From NCBI GenBank assembly GCA_028023455.1, contig JAQFVV010012476.1, forward strand, positions 3,017,820 to 3,081,819: a stretch of 64,000 nt of DNA, read 5' to 3'. Each line of letters opens with the position of its first letter. Position 1 is the first letter of the stretch. The position numbers and the translations under genes are program-made. Positions 45,092-58,110 of this stretch are shown in pieces. The stretch comes from Epiperipatus broadwayi (Eukaryota > Onychophora > Udeonychophora > Euonychophora > Peripatidae). The notes under the pieces were generated by a model, which saw only the letters and a list, made by a program, of their open reading frames with translations, did not search any database and was not told the origin of the DNA.

Positions 45092-45400
45092 AGTCATAAA
45101 TTTTTTTCATGTCTTTGTTTATGTTTATGATTACATCTCTCCACAAGGTGATAAAAATAGATAGAAAATATTCCCTACCTTGTGTGAAAGTAGTGTAATG
45201 AGCATTGTACTACAGAAATTTTATTCACTATTGGACAATCTCTAGTCTAACGAGTGATTAATAAAAATTATTAATATACTTTCAATAAATGATTTGTGTC
45301 AAAGTTGCTTAACATTTAATACTTATCAATTAAACTGAAGTAATTTGCTATCTATATATACTGAACAATGATAGAAACATATGTAAGAGATTGTGGTCTG

Positions 45401-45446
45401 TGCCAACTGATGAGGGTTGGTTCAGCACAAAAGGTGCATCTGGGGG
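45401..45446 (+). ncRNA. Hammerhead ribozyme-like, type B, degenerate
   Basis: CCAA, CUGAUGA, a changed stem II (GGGUU/AGCAC), AAAA instead of GAAA, GGUGCAUC, UGGG. Inactive by G12 loss. Confidence 0.6.
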
Positions 45447-45650
45447 TCCTAGATCTTTTTCACGTCTTTGATCATATGTTTATGATTGCATCCACATTGT
45501 GTTAAAAGTGGATAGAAAATATTCCCTACCTTGGGTGAGAATGGTGTAATGAAAATTACATTACAAAAATATTATTCATCTTTGATTTCATCTCTTATCT
45601 TTAGAAGTTGCCTTGACAACAGATTGTAGATTCTCTGGTTTATTAAGCTT

Positions 45651-46754
45651 TGGTTGTTATCAAGTGATTACTATCGATTATTAAACATTGATGTTATTAT
45701 GTGTTTTATACTGAGAAGCAAGATCTAGCTATTGGCAATTTATAGTTTAATATATATGTATTATGTATATTATCAAAACTGTCATTTACTTTTTGGAAGT
45801 TTGGATTAATAAAGTATTGTATATGCCTTGTGAAATGCGTGTAAAAGAGTGTATTAGAGTTGTTTGTTTATATATACATTTAAATTAGATAAGATCTTTT
45901 AAGTTGCATAATAAAACAGTAAATGTATATATAAAAACGTAATAGCAATTAAAAATGTAAGAGTCTAAGCATTAAGAATTTTGACGTTTAAAAAATGTCA
46001 ATTTGTAGTCATATATAATATTTGTGAGATTAAATTTCCAAAAAATTGTCAGTTTTTCAATGGCGATAAAAGCCTCAGGTCGTTTGTAGAATTAGAAATA
46101 CATGAATCTATTTTACGAATCAAAAAATCTTTCCTTCTTTTTATTTTTCTTAAAAAGTATTTTTATGTATTTTTTCTTTCCGTTTTTTTTTTTAATATTA
46201 ACAAATTTTGTAAGCAGGAGATTATTTCTTTTTTTACATTCTGTGGTTTTTTTTTTTTTAAATAAAAAATAATTTCAACCTCTTTCTTATTTTAAAGGCA
46301 ACGGCTTTATTTCTTGACGTTTTCTTCACCTCATCTTCTACGGTCCATTAAGCCATTGTATACCAAATAAAACTGCAGCCTCAATGATTTATGAAAAAAA
46401 TGACAGGAAGTGACATCAGGGAGCATCTCATGGTAAACTAAATAATTTCATTATTCAACTTTTAGTTTAGTTTTTAAAAAAGTCACCGTGCGTGCAAAAT
46501 ATGAATAATGTATAGAAAAAAGGTGGCATTTTTTTTAAAACTAAGTTTACATACCGGCAATTTTTGTAGGAAACGTTCCTGCGTACGCATGAATAGTTTT
46601 CACTTTTGAATACACACGCACGTACGTAAGTACGCATATACGGGGACAAACACTGATAATGCAACGAAGTTCAAAATAGAGAAATGTAAAAATCAGGTTG
46701 GCTTATTATATTCAAATTCAAAACTGCTAATCGTTAAATATATTCACACGCGTG
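45651..46754. other. Unassigned AT-rich stretch
   Basis: T-rich runs from 46130 to 46290. ORFs at 45981 and 46467 have no recognised motif. The 46300-46450 part has more balanced composition. Confidence 0.4.
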
Positions 46755-46870
46755 AATCGGTGCGGTAGTAGACTGTGGGACTCTGGATCTGACTTGCCCA
46801 TGGATTGTGGTCCAGCTTTATCACTTCTGAGGTTCGATTTTCATCGGCACACCCGAACTGTAACCATTCG
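46755..46870 (+). repeat. Single tRNA-related monomer, with B-box-like end
   Basis: GTGCGGTAGTAGACTGTGGG (A-box-like), GGATTGTGGTCCAGCTTTAT, CACTTCTGAGGTTCGATTTT (B-box-like). It is a less decayed relative of the tandem-array monomers and supports their derivation from a Pol III-transcribed, tRNA-derived SINE. Confidence 0.55.
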
Positions 46871-47774
46871 ATTGTTATTACTAAAATAATCTATCGTCGT
46901 CTTCATTCTCTGTTTCTCTCTCTCTATATATATATATATATACAGAGAGTTGGGCAAAAGAACTGAAAAAACTTGTCCTATGCCCATTACAATAATTTAT
47001 CTTATCCCCTGCCTCTTATTCTATATGTAATTGAAATATTTTCTAATGTTACCCCAAAATTTCATTATGTCACTAGCATGATTTATCCCGCTCTTCCCCT
47101 CTCTCTTTTTCTATAATTGAACACTTCCTATTAGCACTATATTTTTGTCATTAATCTTATTTTATAGTTATTAACATTAAGCATCATTAAGATATTGCCC
47201 TGTGTGTTTCTTGCAATGATAAAATGGCAGAGGTAGGAGTTTAAGAACTTCCTATGAATTCCTGAGTAATAAACCATTTCTTTATTTATTGTTTACATAT
47301 ACTAATATGTGAACTCTACAAAGAAATTCCCTTTCAATGTATTCTTCGGTGACATAACTGTGTTCCTCTCATTATTTTAATACTCTCTTGAAAATAGGAT
47401 GTAAAAAAATCTGTGATGCCCATCTGCATGAACACTTTTTTGCAGGTTAGCTAATTTCAGAGCAAAGTCTTTTCAAACTGCTCTCTCACAGGAACAATCA
47501 AAAAGAATTTACTACAACTCATCAGGTTCGCTAATTATCAGATAGTGAAGATGAGTTAATTTCTATCCTTATTTTTCTGCTAAGAATAGCTAGGAACCCT
47601 TTTCTGACCAATATTGAATAGGTAGCTTGGCTAACTATATTTCCTGAACCAACCCCATGCATAAGTCTGTTGAAAAAAATCCAATTTACTCATCTCCAAT
47701 TTGAACTAGAAATAACCAGTTGATATGATACAATTGAACTATGAGGCTCATTTTATATTCAGTATTGTATATAT
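46871..47774. other. Unassigned stretch
   Basis: (CT)n(TA)n microsatellite at 46914-46941 and a monomer fragment (GAATTCCTGAGTAATAAACC) near 47255-47280. Nothing else recognised. Confidence 0.4.
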
Positions 47775-48430
47775 TATCTTAATTGATAAATTATAAATAA
47801 ATTGAAATAATAGACAACTCATTGACATGAAACTTAATTTCATATTACCAAATCGATTTTCATTCTAATTAGAATCTTCTCAAGATGCCATTTTTTAAAT
47901 TTATCATGTGATTCTGTGCAGCTTTGTATATTCTCTGGTGGTGATCATTAGAAATAATTCATGAAAAATCTCTTGCAAGAAAAAAACATTTTTTTTAAAC
48001 TTTACGTATATGTTTACGTCAATTATACACATTATAATACATATTATTATACACATTATTATATGCATTGGCCAGCATGGTGAGTTTATTAGCTTTTTAC
48101 CTCTGAGTTTAAGATCAAGACACACCATGGTCTTCCTTCTCAGTTGCCTGATAAGGCATGAATGTCTATATAAATGATCAAGTATTTTTCCATATATATA
48201 TATATATAAACATGACAGACAAAAATAAATCATGGCCCTTACTCCCAGGAGGCTGGTGGCCAAAGGCAGAGGTGCTAAGAATTTGATGATGGACTTTCAT
48301 ATAATAAATTTAAAAAATGGCATAGCGAGAAGTGTCTAATTAGAATAAAAACTGATTTGATGTTAAATTGTCTTATATCAATAAGTTGTCTAGTTATTCT
48401 GATTTATTTATTGTGTATAGATTGATTTAG
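47775..48430. repeat. Inverted repeat, arms about 135 bp
   Basis: Left arm 47775-47910 (ATAGACAACTCATTGACAT, TTCATTCTAATTAGAATCTT, GCCATTTTTTAAATTTATCA) recurs as the reverse complement at 48290-48430. The interior of about 380 bp is unrelated to the other families. The 47904-48263 ORF lies in the interior and has no known domain. Confidence 0.65.
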
Positions 48431-48439
48431 AGATAATAC

Positions 48440-48780
48440 ATTTTTGACAACATTATAGCTGTATAATTTACTGGAAAATGACTATAAGAAATGAATATAT
48501 TTGTATAATCTCGGCCAACTGATGAGCCCTCGTTTAGCATGAAATATATATCTTAGGGGACTATTTATAATTTCCACATGCCTTTGGTCATATATTTCAG
48601 GAATGTGTGGTGGAATAGAAGTTTGAGAAATATAATATACATCAAGTTAAAACACACCCAAAAAGGTATCTCATACTTGGTTGAAAAAAGTGAACTGGGT
48701 GTTTCATAAATGCATCCAGAATGAGAGGTTGGTCTAACTTTCAGGGTGATGGAAGGTTGCAATATGATTGATTGAAGGTA
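48440..48780 (+). repeat. Type B-like hammerhead element, single arm
   Basis: A ribozyme relic (48513-48560) followed by TTTCCACATGCCTTTGGTCA as in type B. Core CUGAUGA and GAAA are present, stem II has decayed (GCCCU/AGCAU) and stem I reads UUAGG. Confidence 0.55.
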
Positions 48781-48927
48781 AAAGATGCATTGATATATAT
48801 TATAATATTTAAATACAACTATATTATCTATATTAAACTTAATGTAATTAGAAGGGATTTAAACTCAGACTTTCAAACTCCTTACAACAATCATCTTATA
48901 CAACTGAAACACATTAACATATATATC

Positions 48928-48971
48928 TCCAATGTACATATTTCATGCTAAACTGCTACTCATCAGTTAGT
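48928..48971 (-). ncRNA. Hammerhead ribozyme-like, type A, decayed stems
   Basis: CUGAUGA and GAAA are intact on the minus strand, but stem II (GUAGC/AGCAU) and the A15-U16 pair of stem III are lost. Probably inactive. Confidence 0.5.
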
Positions 48972-48984
48972 CCAGATCATCATC

Positions 48985-48987
<3 letters not shown>

Positions 48988-49049
<62 letters not shown>
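48988..49049 (+). repeat. (AT)n microsatellite inside the ribozyme element
   Basis: About 31 AT units at the place where sister copies have a short ATATAT next to distal stem I. Confidence 0.95.
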
Positions 49050-49052
<3 letters not shown>

Positions 49053-49284
49053 GTGCTCAGTTTAGATTAAGGTAGCAAATCTCCAAACTTTAATGGATAA
49101 GTTTCAATATTTCCCATCCTCAAACTCTTCATCTATCCATATAATTGAAAATGTAAAATATGGATGGCTGAGGTGTTGGAAGGTGGAGAAGATTAAAGCC
49201 TGTCCATTAAAATTTGAAAATTTTTTACTTTAATATAAACTGAGCACTGATTATATATTTGTTTGAGAGATGATGATGATCTGG

Positions 49285-49328
49285 ACCAACTGATGAGTGC
49301 TGATTCAGCACCAAATACATATACTGGA
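49285..49328 (+). ncRNA. Hammerhead ribozyme-like, type A, G12 to C
   Basis: ACCAA, CUGAUGA, stem II GUGCU/AGCAC with loop GAUUC (a type B-like loop), CAAA, AUACAUAUA, CUGG. Inactive core, and a mix of A and B features. Confidence 0.55.
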
Positions 49329-49350
49329 GATCATATATATTTTTTTTACA

Positions 49351-49599
49351 TCATAAGCACTTTTGTAATAATGTTAACAGTTTATACTTCTTCTATAAGG
49401 AATGTATTAAGTGTAATAAGTGTGTTTATACACAACTATAAAGAAGCTTGTTATTTCTATGAGTTAAATATGGCTTAGTGTTTTCGAGAACTTATGGTGT
49501 TCTCATATTCATATCAAGATGAGCTATAATTGTAATGGGGAGATGAGTGCAATTGTATATATTTGAAGATATTAAAATTTATTTAAATTCGATGTTAAA
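49351..49599. other. Unassigned spacer
   Basis: No feature. Confidence 0.3.
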
Positions 49600-50220
49600 T
49601 ATTTAAATTGGAGTGTCCATTTTTTGGAGGGAAGAATTAGTTACTATGGTTGATAGCATTTGTATTATTGCTACATAGAAAACCTCTCACCTTTTTCTCT
49701 TTGAATCATTTTGTTTAATGTGGTTACATAGGAGGGGAAAAAATGATGTCCTGTCACTTTGTTGTTCAAGGAATTTAGAGTTATGTTCTGGAATGTCAGG
49801 TTCTTTTGTATAAGTATTGGTGCCAGAAAAGGCATGAAGCCAAGGATGTGTGTGATTCTCCATAATAGATGGATTGACATCAAGTTTGGGGGCATTTAAT
49901 TATGTAAATGGTGCTAGGATAAGTTCAGGTTTAAGCCTATCTTTGGAGTTATTCAGTAGTCTCTTAATTGAAGTGGGAGGGGGAGCACAATAAACAGGTG
50001 AACAAAATATTTTTTTAAAGGCTTTTGTTAAGGTAGGTGCAAATGGCAGAAGAAGCCATGGTCTATCATTAGTGGGGGGAGGGGACCTTTAATTTTTTGT
50101 AAAACTGCACTATTTTCTTTTTTTAAAAAACTATGGGAAGTTCTTTTATCAGTAACATCTAATATTGAAATAAGTATTGTCTAGTAACAATATTTTATGC
50201 AACTTGTAAGGCTTTTTGAA
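49600..50220 (-). pseudogene. Possible reverse-transcriptase (Penelope-like?) relic
   Basis: The minus strand has nearly continuous coding-like sequence with Pro/Leu-rich runs such as LLPFAPTLTKAFKKIF and PPPTSIKRLLNNSKD near 49950-50050. These resemble the region after the RT palm in Penelope-type and related RTs (a basic segment ending in a KxLLxxS-like run). An open frame of 74 codons follows at 49671-49895. No catalytic YxDD was seen, so the assignment is tentative. Confidence 0.3.
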
Positions 50221-50389
50221 AGAATGATATTTTACCGACAGTTGAGAGCTGTCTAAAAAAAAAAAGATGAGTTTATGTTACTATTAGAAAGTTTTCAGAA
50301 ATATGCTATCTTTATTAATCTAACCTCAACTGTTTGGAAAACTGATCTAATTCAATGATTAAACCTCTTACTCATCTTATTTAAAATAT

Positions 50390-51190
50390 GTGTAAATAAT
50401 CTTCTACTAACAGAATGCAGAAATTTTTTCTGAACTGATCTTAGACTTTGTAGAAAAGATCCTTTCCTAAAATGAAAAACTCATTCAGTAGGATATGAAA
50501 AGACTGGAAATCTTTTTCCAAAATTCAGGTGTCATGCCTAATCCAACAAAATCAGTATACATACCTTTTGATCTGAGCAATAAAGATATATCTCATAATG
50601 TGTTTGATCTTTTGCAATAATAGAACAAAACATATTCATACACCATGCTACTTTAGAATAACCTTGAATCAAAGCCTAACTTATTTAAGATTAAATCTAA
50701 AATAATTTCAAGAAATAATTTCTTTAGAAAAATATCTAATTCTGTTTGAAGTTGTGATGCAAACATTTTCAGAGCAGATTCCTTAGTATTTGCCTATTCT
50801 GATGGTGAATACTAAGTCTTTTTGGGAGATAAAGTTTCTTATTATTGGTATAGTCAAGTCTATTTTTATAGGGGCTTTCTGGTCTTTCACATATTATTCT
50901 ACCAGATATCAGAAGAGAAATTTCTCTACAGAAAATGTATAAAAACTATTAAGTAGATGAGACTTGCCAATAACTCAAGATTAGTTCACCACTTAAAAGT
51001 AATCTGAAATCAAGACCCTTTCTCTGGATGTCAACCATGAATCTATAAAGAAATATGATATAGAAATTGTAATTCTTATAATGTTCCAAACATTTTTACA
51101 TTTTCCAGATCTAAGTTCAAAGTCAACTGGATTTGATCTTCATACATCTAAATGAAGTCTGGTTGACTGATTCATGGCAACCCACAGTGT
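50390..51190. repeat. Dispersed repeat G, copy 2
   Basis: Aligns in order with 10150-10920: AATCTAAAATAATTTC, GGGGCTTTCTGGTC, ATATTATTCTACCAGATATC, AATGTATAAAAACTATTAAG, CAATAACTCAAGA. The minus strand has a stretch open for about 45 codons near 50800-50940, so a degraded coding element is possible. Confidence 0.5.
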
Positions 51191-54100
51191 TGTGTCTATC
51201 TGCTTCTTATATGAATTTAACAATCACTGACCTCTATAGATGTGGACATTGACAAACCATGAACTACATAGTTAATGAGCGACAAATTTATGACTTCAGT
51301 AGCTAGAATTGAAGGACTTAATAAAACCACTAGTGATTCTGTCATGCAGATGGAATGTCTATGGTCTCCTTTGTCTAAAAAAACTATATAGTAACTAAAA
51401 TAATATACAAAGCAGCCTACTGCTTTGTGATAATATAGTTTTAAAATGGAGTCACCATACATATTACTGAAACAACATTAAACATGCAAGCAAATGTTGA
51501 TAATCTAGGATATAATCAACTTGGATTGAATTATTTATATATGCAAGAAAGGTGTTACTCTTATTACAACTATTCTATTATCATTTGAAATCTGTTTATT
51601 GGCCTTATGTTTATAATATATAAATGATTCACAAGAATATTTAATATTAGAGACAGATAGTTTCCTTAATTACATATGCCATTTTATATATTAAGGACAG
51701 ACTTTGCCCTCCAGTAATTGAAGTGAGACTGAAGAAATAGGCAAATGTTTATAAAAAAATATATGTATACTGTAAAAAGAAGCTCTTCAATATATGCAGA
51801 AATCTAACACTATATATATATATTCTGACCTTGTAATATGTGTATCTTCACTTCTAAATAGTATATGGTATAAAATAAAAATAGGTTCTATCTCAGTTAA
51901 TAATTAATAACTGAAATATTCAGTACTAAAATTAAAATATTTCACTAGCTCATTTTTAATATTCGAATAAGGTTCAATTTATAAAAAATATATGAAATAA
52001 ATATTTAATATTTTCATGAGACTTGAAGTGAAAATACAGGTGACAAGATAGATTACATTGAGCCAATATCCTACAGGATACTACCTCAATGGCATAAGAA
52101 CACTACCCTTTATTACTATTTCCAATAACAAACTCATAGTATTCTTACGACTTTAATAACTTCTACTCACTAAGATTAAACTAATAATTAAAACTTAATC
52201 TTCTTTTTAATAATAATCTAGCTCGATAAAATAATCTCAGGTTCATAAAATTTATTCTAGGTTAAATTTAAAAATACGGTAGTAAAATATGAGAAGGGAT
52301 TTTATGTCATAATCTACTACACTTAAACTAATAATAATAAATAACAATAATAATATTCTTCATGTAATGATATAATAAATACGTGGTAGCATTTTAATAA
52401 TCTGACAAACAAAATATGTGTGGCAACAAATAGCTTATAATTTAACATAATATTGTGATAACTGATTTATGACCAATAAATAATGTAAGATTATAATTAT
52501 CTAATTATAATGAATACCAACAAAATATTTAAATTCTTAAATAATTCTCTGTTTACCTTTTTTTTGTACAAAATTATATATTATGCATATATCATGTTTT
52601 CATGCAGCAATGTGGAGAAATAAAGAACTCTGACACAAAATTTTTTAAATAACAAAATTTAACAAAGTTTATTACTAACAATAAATAACTAAACAATTTA
52701 TTTACATTATTTACAGTGGATATCCTTAACCCTTTTTATTTTACAGTTTGATCTACCTGGTTATATAAAAAAAAAAGATTTATATTTCAATTATATTTTA
52801 TTTAGATTTAGGACAAAATAAAAAAAATGTTATTATTTGGTTTCTCATCATGTTTAACTTATTACAAATAAATTTATCTACTTTATTAGCAACAGCATTT
52901 TATCTCTAATATTGTTAAACTATCCTATTTTAAAATTCATACTTAGAAACCTTCCATAGAAAATAAAATTTTATAATGAGTATGGATTTCTCAAAATATA
53001 AAAATTCATCTTGCAAAGTCAAAGATGTTACACAAACTATTATCTAAAATTCAATACTAGATTTTAGTATTTATCACACAATACTCTTCTTTAAGCCTTA
53101 CTTTAATATGATATAAGTTTAATCATTAATACATGTCTGTTAATCAATAAACAAAAATATATTATGCATACTGTTTACATAATCTACTTTGTACTATTGT
53201 ATTTTAAAAAAAATATGCAATTCTTATTTTCTCTTAAAAAAAGTATAATAAAGCATTTAAAATTATTATCACTTAAAAATATCTTTGTTTAGATACCTTA
53301 TTTTTAAAATTTTATATTTCATTTCTGAAATAAAATTCAAAATATATTTTATGATTCTTTTCTTCCCCTAGGATACTTTGGATCTTCAATTTTAAGTTAT
53401 AACATTCTGCTCCTTATAAGCAAATAAACTAATCTTATACAAAAAACGATAGCACAACCTTAGTTCTAAATTATTTATCATTTCTCTTAAACATATCTTA
53501 CTAAACGATGCAGTTACATGAAATAAAGATAGCAAAACAGATGTATAGGATTAAGGAGGAAATCTAGAGTATTATTCTTAACATATCTCAAAATCATGGC
53601 ACAGTGCGAAGAGGTAGGACATTTATCTGCCTAATATTCTCTAGTACAGGGGCAATGTTAAAGCTAATTTTTTCAGCTTTATTAGAACATCAAATATTTA
53701 ACGTAATATAAACACTGTCCAATAAAATGTGTATCAGTCATAGGGCTATGTTAACTATGCTGATAACCTCATAAAGACTAAATATTATTCCCATTCCTTA
53801 TAACATCCTATTTTTTAAAAATATATCATCTTGGTTTCCTGCTAACTATAGTACTTCCAAGCCACTATCTCAATATTATTTCTCAAGATTTTTCTACATC
53901 TTACATCGATAAAATAACTGTCTGCATTTACAAAACAATAAATAAAATTCATTAATAGTTAAACAATCTTACTATCCCATAAGAAAAGTCTGCTTACTTC
54001 ATTGCTCTGTATGTTTAATCATATACGATCTACATAAACAATATTTGAATATCCCATATCATAAAATTTTTAAAAGAATCACATAATTATTTATTATATT

Positions 54101-57100
54101 GGATTATATCACTAATAAAAAATAAAATAAAAAATTGTCGTATGCATATTTTCAAATCAATCCTATCTCATAATGTCTTTTAAAATGTTGTATGAAATGC
54201 GTTACATATAATTTCAAAAACTTTTACACTTCATTCTTCCAATTTATGGATGATCTAAATAAAACAAAAATATACATTATAAAATTATTAATAGTTATTA
54301 TTATTACCAATAACCTTTATCTAGTCATCGTGTTCAGTAGGCTTCCTTTGTCCACTTGAGCATTGCAGATATAGAAAAAAAAATTCATACCTATACACTT
54401 TATATTAATATTTTTTAGCTAAATTATTAGATTGTTATAAGATTTTAATATTAACAAATTAATGTTTTTATGTTTTTCCTAATCTTATATAAAATTTTAG
54501 ATTTAAATTAGGTCAACAAAATAATAAAAAAAAAAATCAAAACTATAGTTACATATTTTCTTGACGATAGTTCCTAATAAGTCCAAAATACTTATTATTT
54601 TCTCTAGAGTTTTTTTTTTTTTTAAATGTTCTCCAAGCGCGTTAAAGTTTAAAACAAAAATCATTATTAATCCATTTATTAAAATCTAGAAAATAATCCT
54701 TGTTTTCATTTTTAGGACGATAATATTAATTAATCCCTTGAAGCTTCTTAATCTTCTCTACCAATATTCTCTGCGTATCCGATGCATCAATCCATCTAAT
54801 TTAATTTTAAAATATTCGATAAACTTTTAAGTACCATTTATATTTCCATGGATCCATTTTTTTTCATCTATGTGTTCACTTTTATCTCTGTTTTCTTCTT
54901 GATACATTGAAACTTTCACTTGGTATTTTTATACATCTCTTTTAAAATAAAAACTTCAAATACTTTTGAACAAATTTTTTCCAAGTACATTTTAAATAAT
55001 TCGAAGAACAGATATTTTAATACAAAACGCTTCTGTAACATATTTTCCCGGGTTCTTTATTTAGTTCTGCACTCGAAAATATTTTTTAAAATGTTACCTT
55101 TAGAAAGGATATAACATTTTACTCATTTGAATCTCATATTATATAAAATAATTCATGCAATATATGATTATCTTATTACCATTTAAAAAATATCTTGAAT
55201 AAGCTTATAAATCCTACGTTTCAATACATTTTTAGACTCCGTATAATGTCCGAGCTGTGGTTTTTTTTTTATGTACCAAAACAGTTCTCCGGTTATGCAT
55301 AAATAAAGCTGTATCAATAAATATTTCAAATATTTTTACTGTATTACAATTTCTATCCATTTTATTTTGTAGTATATTCATTTTTTATTGCGTAGCTTAG
55401 GTTAAACTTTTAGATAAAATAGGACTGGTAAGCAACTTTTTTAAAAAATTAGAAAATCATGTTAAATGAAATATTAAAATATTTTAGTTTATACTTTCTT
55501 TTGGCAAAAATATATTTTTAAAATATTCAATTAGTTTTTTGCAGATAAAGTTATAAGAAAGTACTAAAAAAAATTGACTAAAATAAAAGATTTTTAAAAT
55601 TACTATCTTTTGATAGTTATAATTTTACCTCTCTCCGGTTTCAATACATTTTTTATTTCCCCCGCTCTAAGTTACAGACAATATTTATCATCTGTAAGGA
55701 TATTTATTTCTTATTGGTCAATTCTTACACCAACTTGAAAACAAATTTACATGTTTTCAATTTATAGCAGAATTCTGTCTGAAAATAAAATGATGACGTA
55801 AGAAACCCGAATATTATTTAACGTATTAATTTTAAATAAATTATTATATTACTAAAACTATTGAAACATTTAAAATAACCTTAAATAACCTATTTCATTT
55901 ATCTATTTAATTTATCTATTTTTATTTAAATAAAATATTTAATTTTTATTATATCTGCATTCGTCTTTATTACATTACTTAAACATTACATACAATAGTT
56001 AACTTAGTGTTTAATACTATTTACTTTTATGATAGGCAACAATTCTATCCAATTCTATAATATAACTTTTAAACTATTTTAAACTTTGTTATTATTTCAA
56101 ACAAGCGTGTGTGTGATAGTATACATTAAAACAATCACGTGATTCCAATTTAGACGATTTTCAATCTATTTCTCTGTCTAAACTAATAAAATTGATACAC
56201 TTATTATATTATATAAAATAACTATAAAAAAATTTGGAAGAATAATTTAGAAAATATAGAACTAGATATAATTTTCACCATCATAAAGTTTATTTTAAAA
56301 TATACTGTATTAATTTTGACTATTTAAATATGATTACAAATTTAAACATAGCATTTATTAACTATAAGTTTTAAACTATTAAAATCGAATTTATTAAATA
56401 TACTTTTAATTATTTATAGCTGTGTTATTTAATATGGCCAGCTTTTACAACCATATGAAAAAATATTTAAAGCTTTATATAACTATATTTAAATGATTTT
56501 ATATACTACATATTCTCTTTAGCTTCAAATTGTACTTTAAAGATATAATTGACTTAATATAATTAATGTATTAAAAGAAAACATTCTAAATTTAAAATTT
56601 TTTAGTAATTGACTGTTATAAACTATTACTGGCCTATAGAAAAGGGCACAATATATATATAAATTATAAAAGAAAAGATTGGCAGTCAAAGACTGGTAGA
56701 AAAAAGATGATGAAAGTGAGAAAAAAGAATACAACCAATAAACTGGTTCACACAAACTGATAGAAAACAAAGTTTTAATATTAAATGTTATTACATGTAT
56801 TAGGTTCTTATAGCCTCTCCTTTACTCTCTTTACATTTTCCTTCTTATATTAATATATATTACTTTATAAAATTGCATTTAAGTGTATAAGAGAATAGTT
56901 ATAATAAATATGTATCAGGTTCAAAGTCATAACTTATTGCTTGTTTGTACATGATAAGAATTATACATGATAAGGATTAGCACATAATAGTCACGATATC
57001 AGATTAGTTAGGGTGTCATCTGAAGAAGGAAAAATCAAAGAAACTATCCTTATAAATAATATCAAACCCATATTAAACAGAGATTTTGGGATAAAAACTC

Positions 57101-57729
57101 TCTTGATTTAATTAAGATTGGAATAATAATTTCAAATAATAAATTTACAAGACATTAAAATTAGTTATGTAAATAGTCAAAAGAGAGAGGGATTACATAA
57201 TATTAAAAGAAAGAACATTTAAATTGAAATTAGTGACATTGGAAAAGTTAATAATAAAGAGAAGATGAGCATAGAGATTAGTTAAGTAATAATATAATAA
57301 AAATGGTTTATAATAATTTATGTTTAATAAGTTTAATGACAATATTTTTAAATTTCATATAGTAATATTTAGATTAATAATAAAAAAAATATAAATAAAT
57401 AATACATAAGATTATGAGTTTCGTAGGTTGATTATATTTTGCAGTTTTTATGCATATGCTAACCTGTTTGATGTGCTATTACTAACAACAGTTGAATGTA
57501 TTTGGAATATTTGAATAAAGTTAAATTTTTCTAATGTCATTCAATACACATATTAGATGATAAAAATAGTCCAAAATAAAAATACAACTGGAATACCATC
57601 ATCACAAACCTTTGGGGAAAACCCAAAATAAGGCAAACTTTCACATATAATAAGTTTCACATCAAAGAGAAAAAAAATTATACTACATTGCTGCCACTTG
57701 CTAATGTATTACAATCTTCAGATTTAAAA
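51191..57729. other. Long AT-rich stretch without recognised elements
   Basis: None of the repeat families above is visible and no ORF carries a motif. From 52300 to 56900 the DNA is extremely AT-rich with long A and T runs. It could be intronic or intergenic. Small ORFs at 51217, 54920 and 56537 are treated as chance. Confidence 0.5.
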
Positions 57730-58110
57730 CATTCTTCTAATATAATTGCCATCACTTTCAACCATTATTGATAAATTTTATGGTGAAGATCTCTTCAAAT
57801 TTCATCCAGTTTCCTTGATCATTGTTTCTTTTTTCTATACCAAAAATCGTCCGTAATTCATCCATTCATATTACTCATGGTCTCTATCAAAGTTTAGGAT
57901 ACAATTTAAAAATTAAACTGTCCAAATATCTATTTTAGCAATTTGTCTAACCTAGTTTCATTTCAGTCTCTTAATTCTTTTGATGATGGTATCTGTTTGT
58001 GTTGTCACATACATATTTTGACGAGAGATCTGAAGTTTCTGTATATAGGTCTTCTGTTAAGTGTCTAGGACTCAGATTCATAAATAAAAAATGTTAAGCA
58101 TATTGCATTT
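57730..58110 (-). pseudogene. LINE C-terminal relic (RTE-like), highly degraded
   Basis: On the minus strand from 58110 the order YESES.TLNRRPIYR, an IIKRIKRLK-like piece, an IAK..W piece, then an ending TCAATAATGGTTGAAAG, parallels the better RTE 3' ends at 22.4 and 31.2 kb. Many stops. Assignment is by order of motifs and the shared 3' tail. Confidence 0.45.

Larger units (their letters stand above)
44666..45590. repeat. Type B hammerhead element with a tandem right arm
   Basis: The left arm (44666-44930) is in reverse orientation. Two right-arm units follow in tandem, with ribozymes at 45053 and 45407 (spacing 354 bp) and each ending in AAAATATTCCCTACCTTG plus TAATGAAAATTACA-type sequence. 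Tandem units with a hammerhead in each are the arrangement of retrozymes and Penelope pLTRs. The ORF at 44922-45146 is not a gene. Confidence 0.75.
48840..49350. repeat. Type A hammerhead inverted-repeat element, degenerate, with (AT)n expansion
   Basis: The left arm has a minus-strand ribozyme relic at 48928-48971. The right arm has a relic at 49285-49328 with CAAA in place of GAAA. In the left arm the short ATATAT of other copies has grown to about 31 AT units (48988-49049). Confidence 0.65.
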
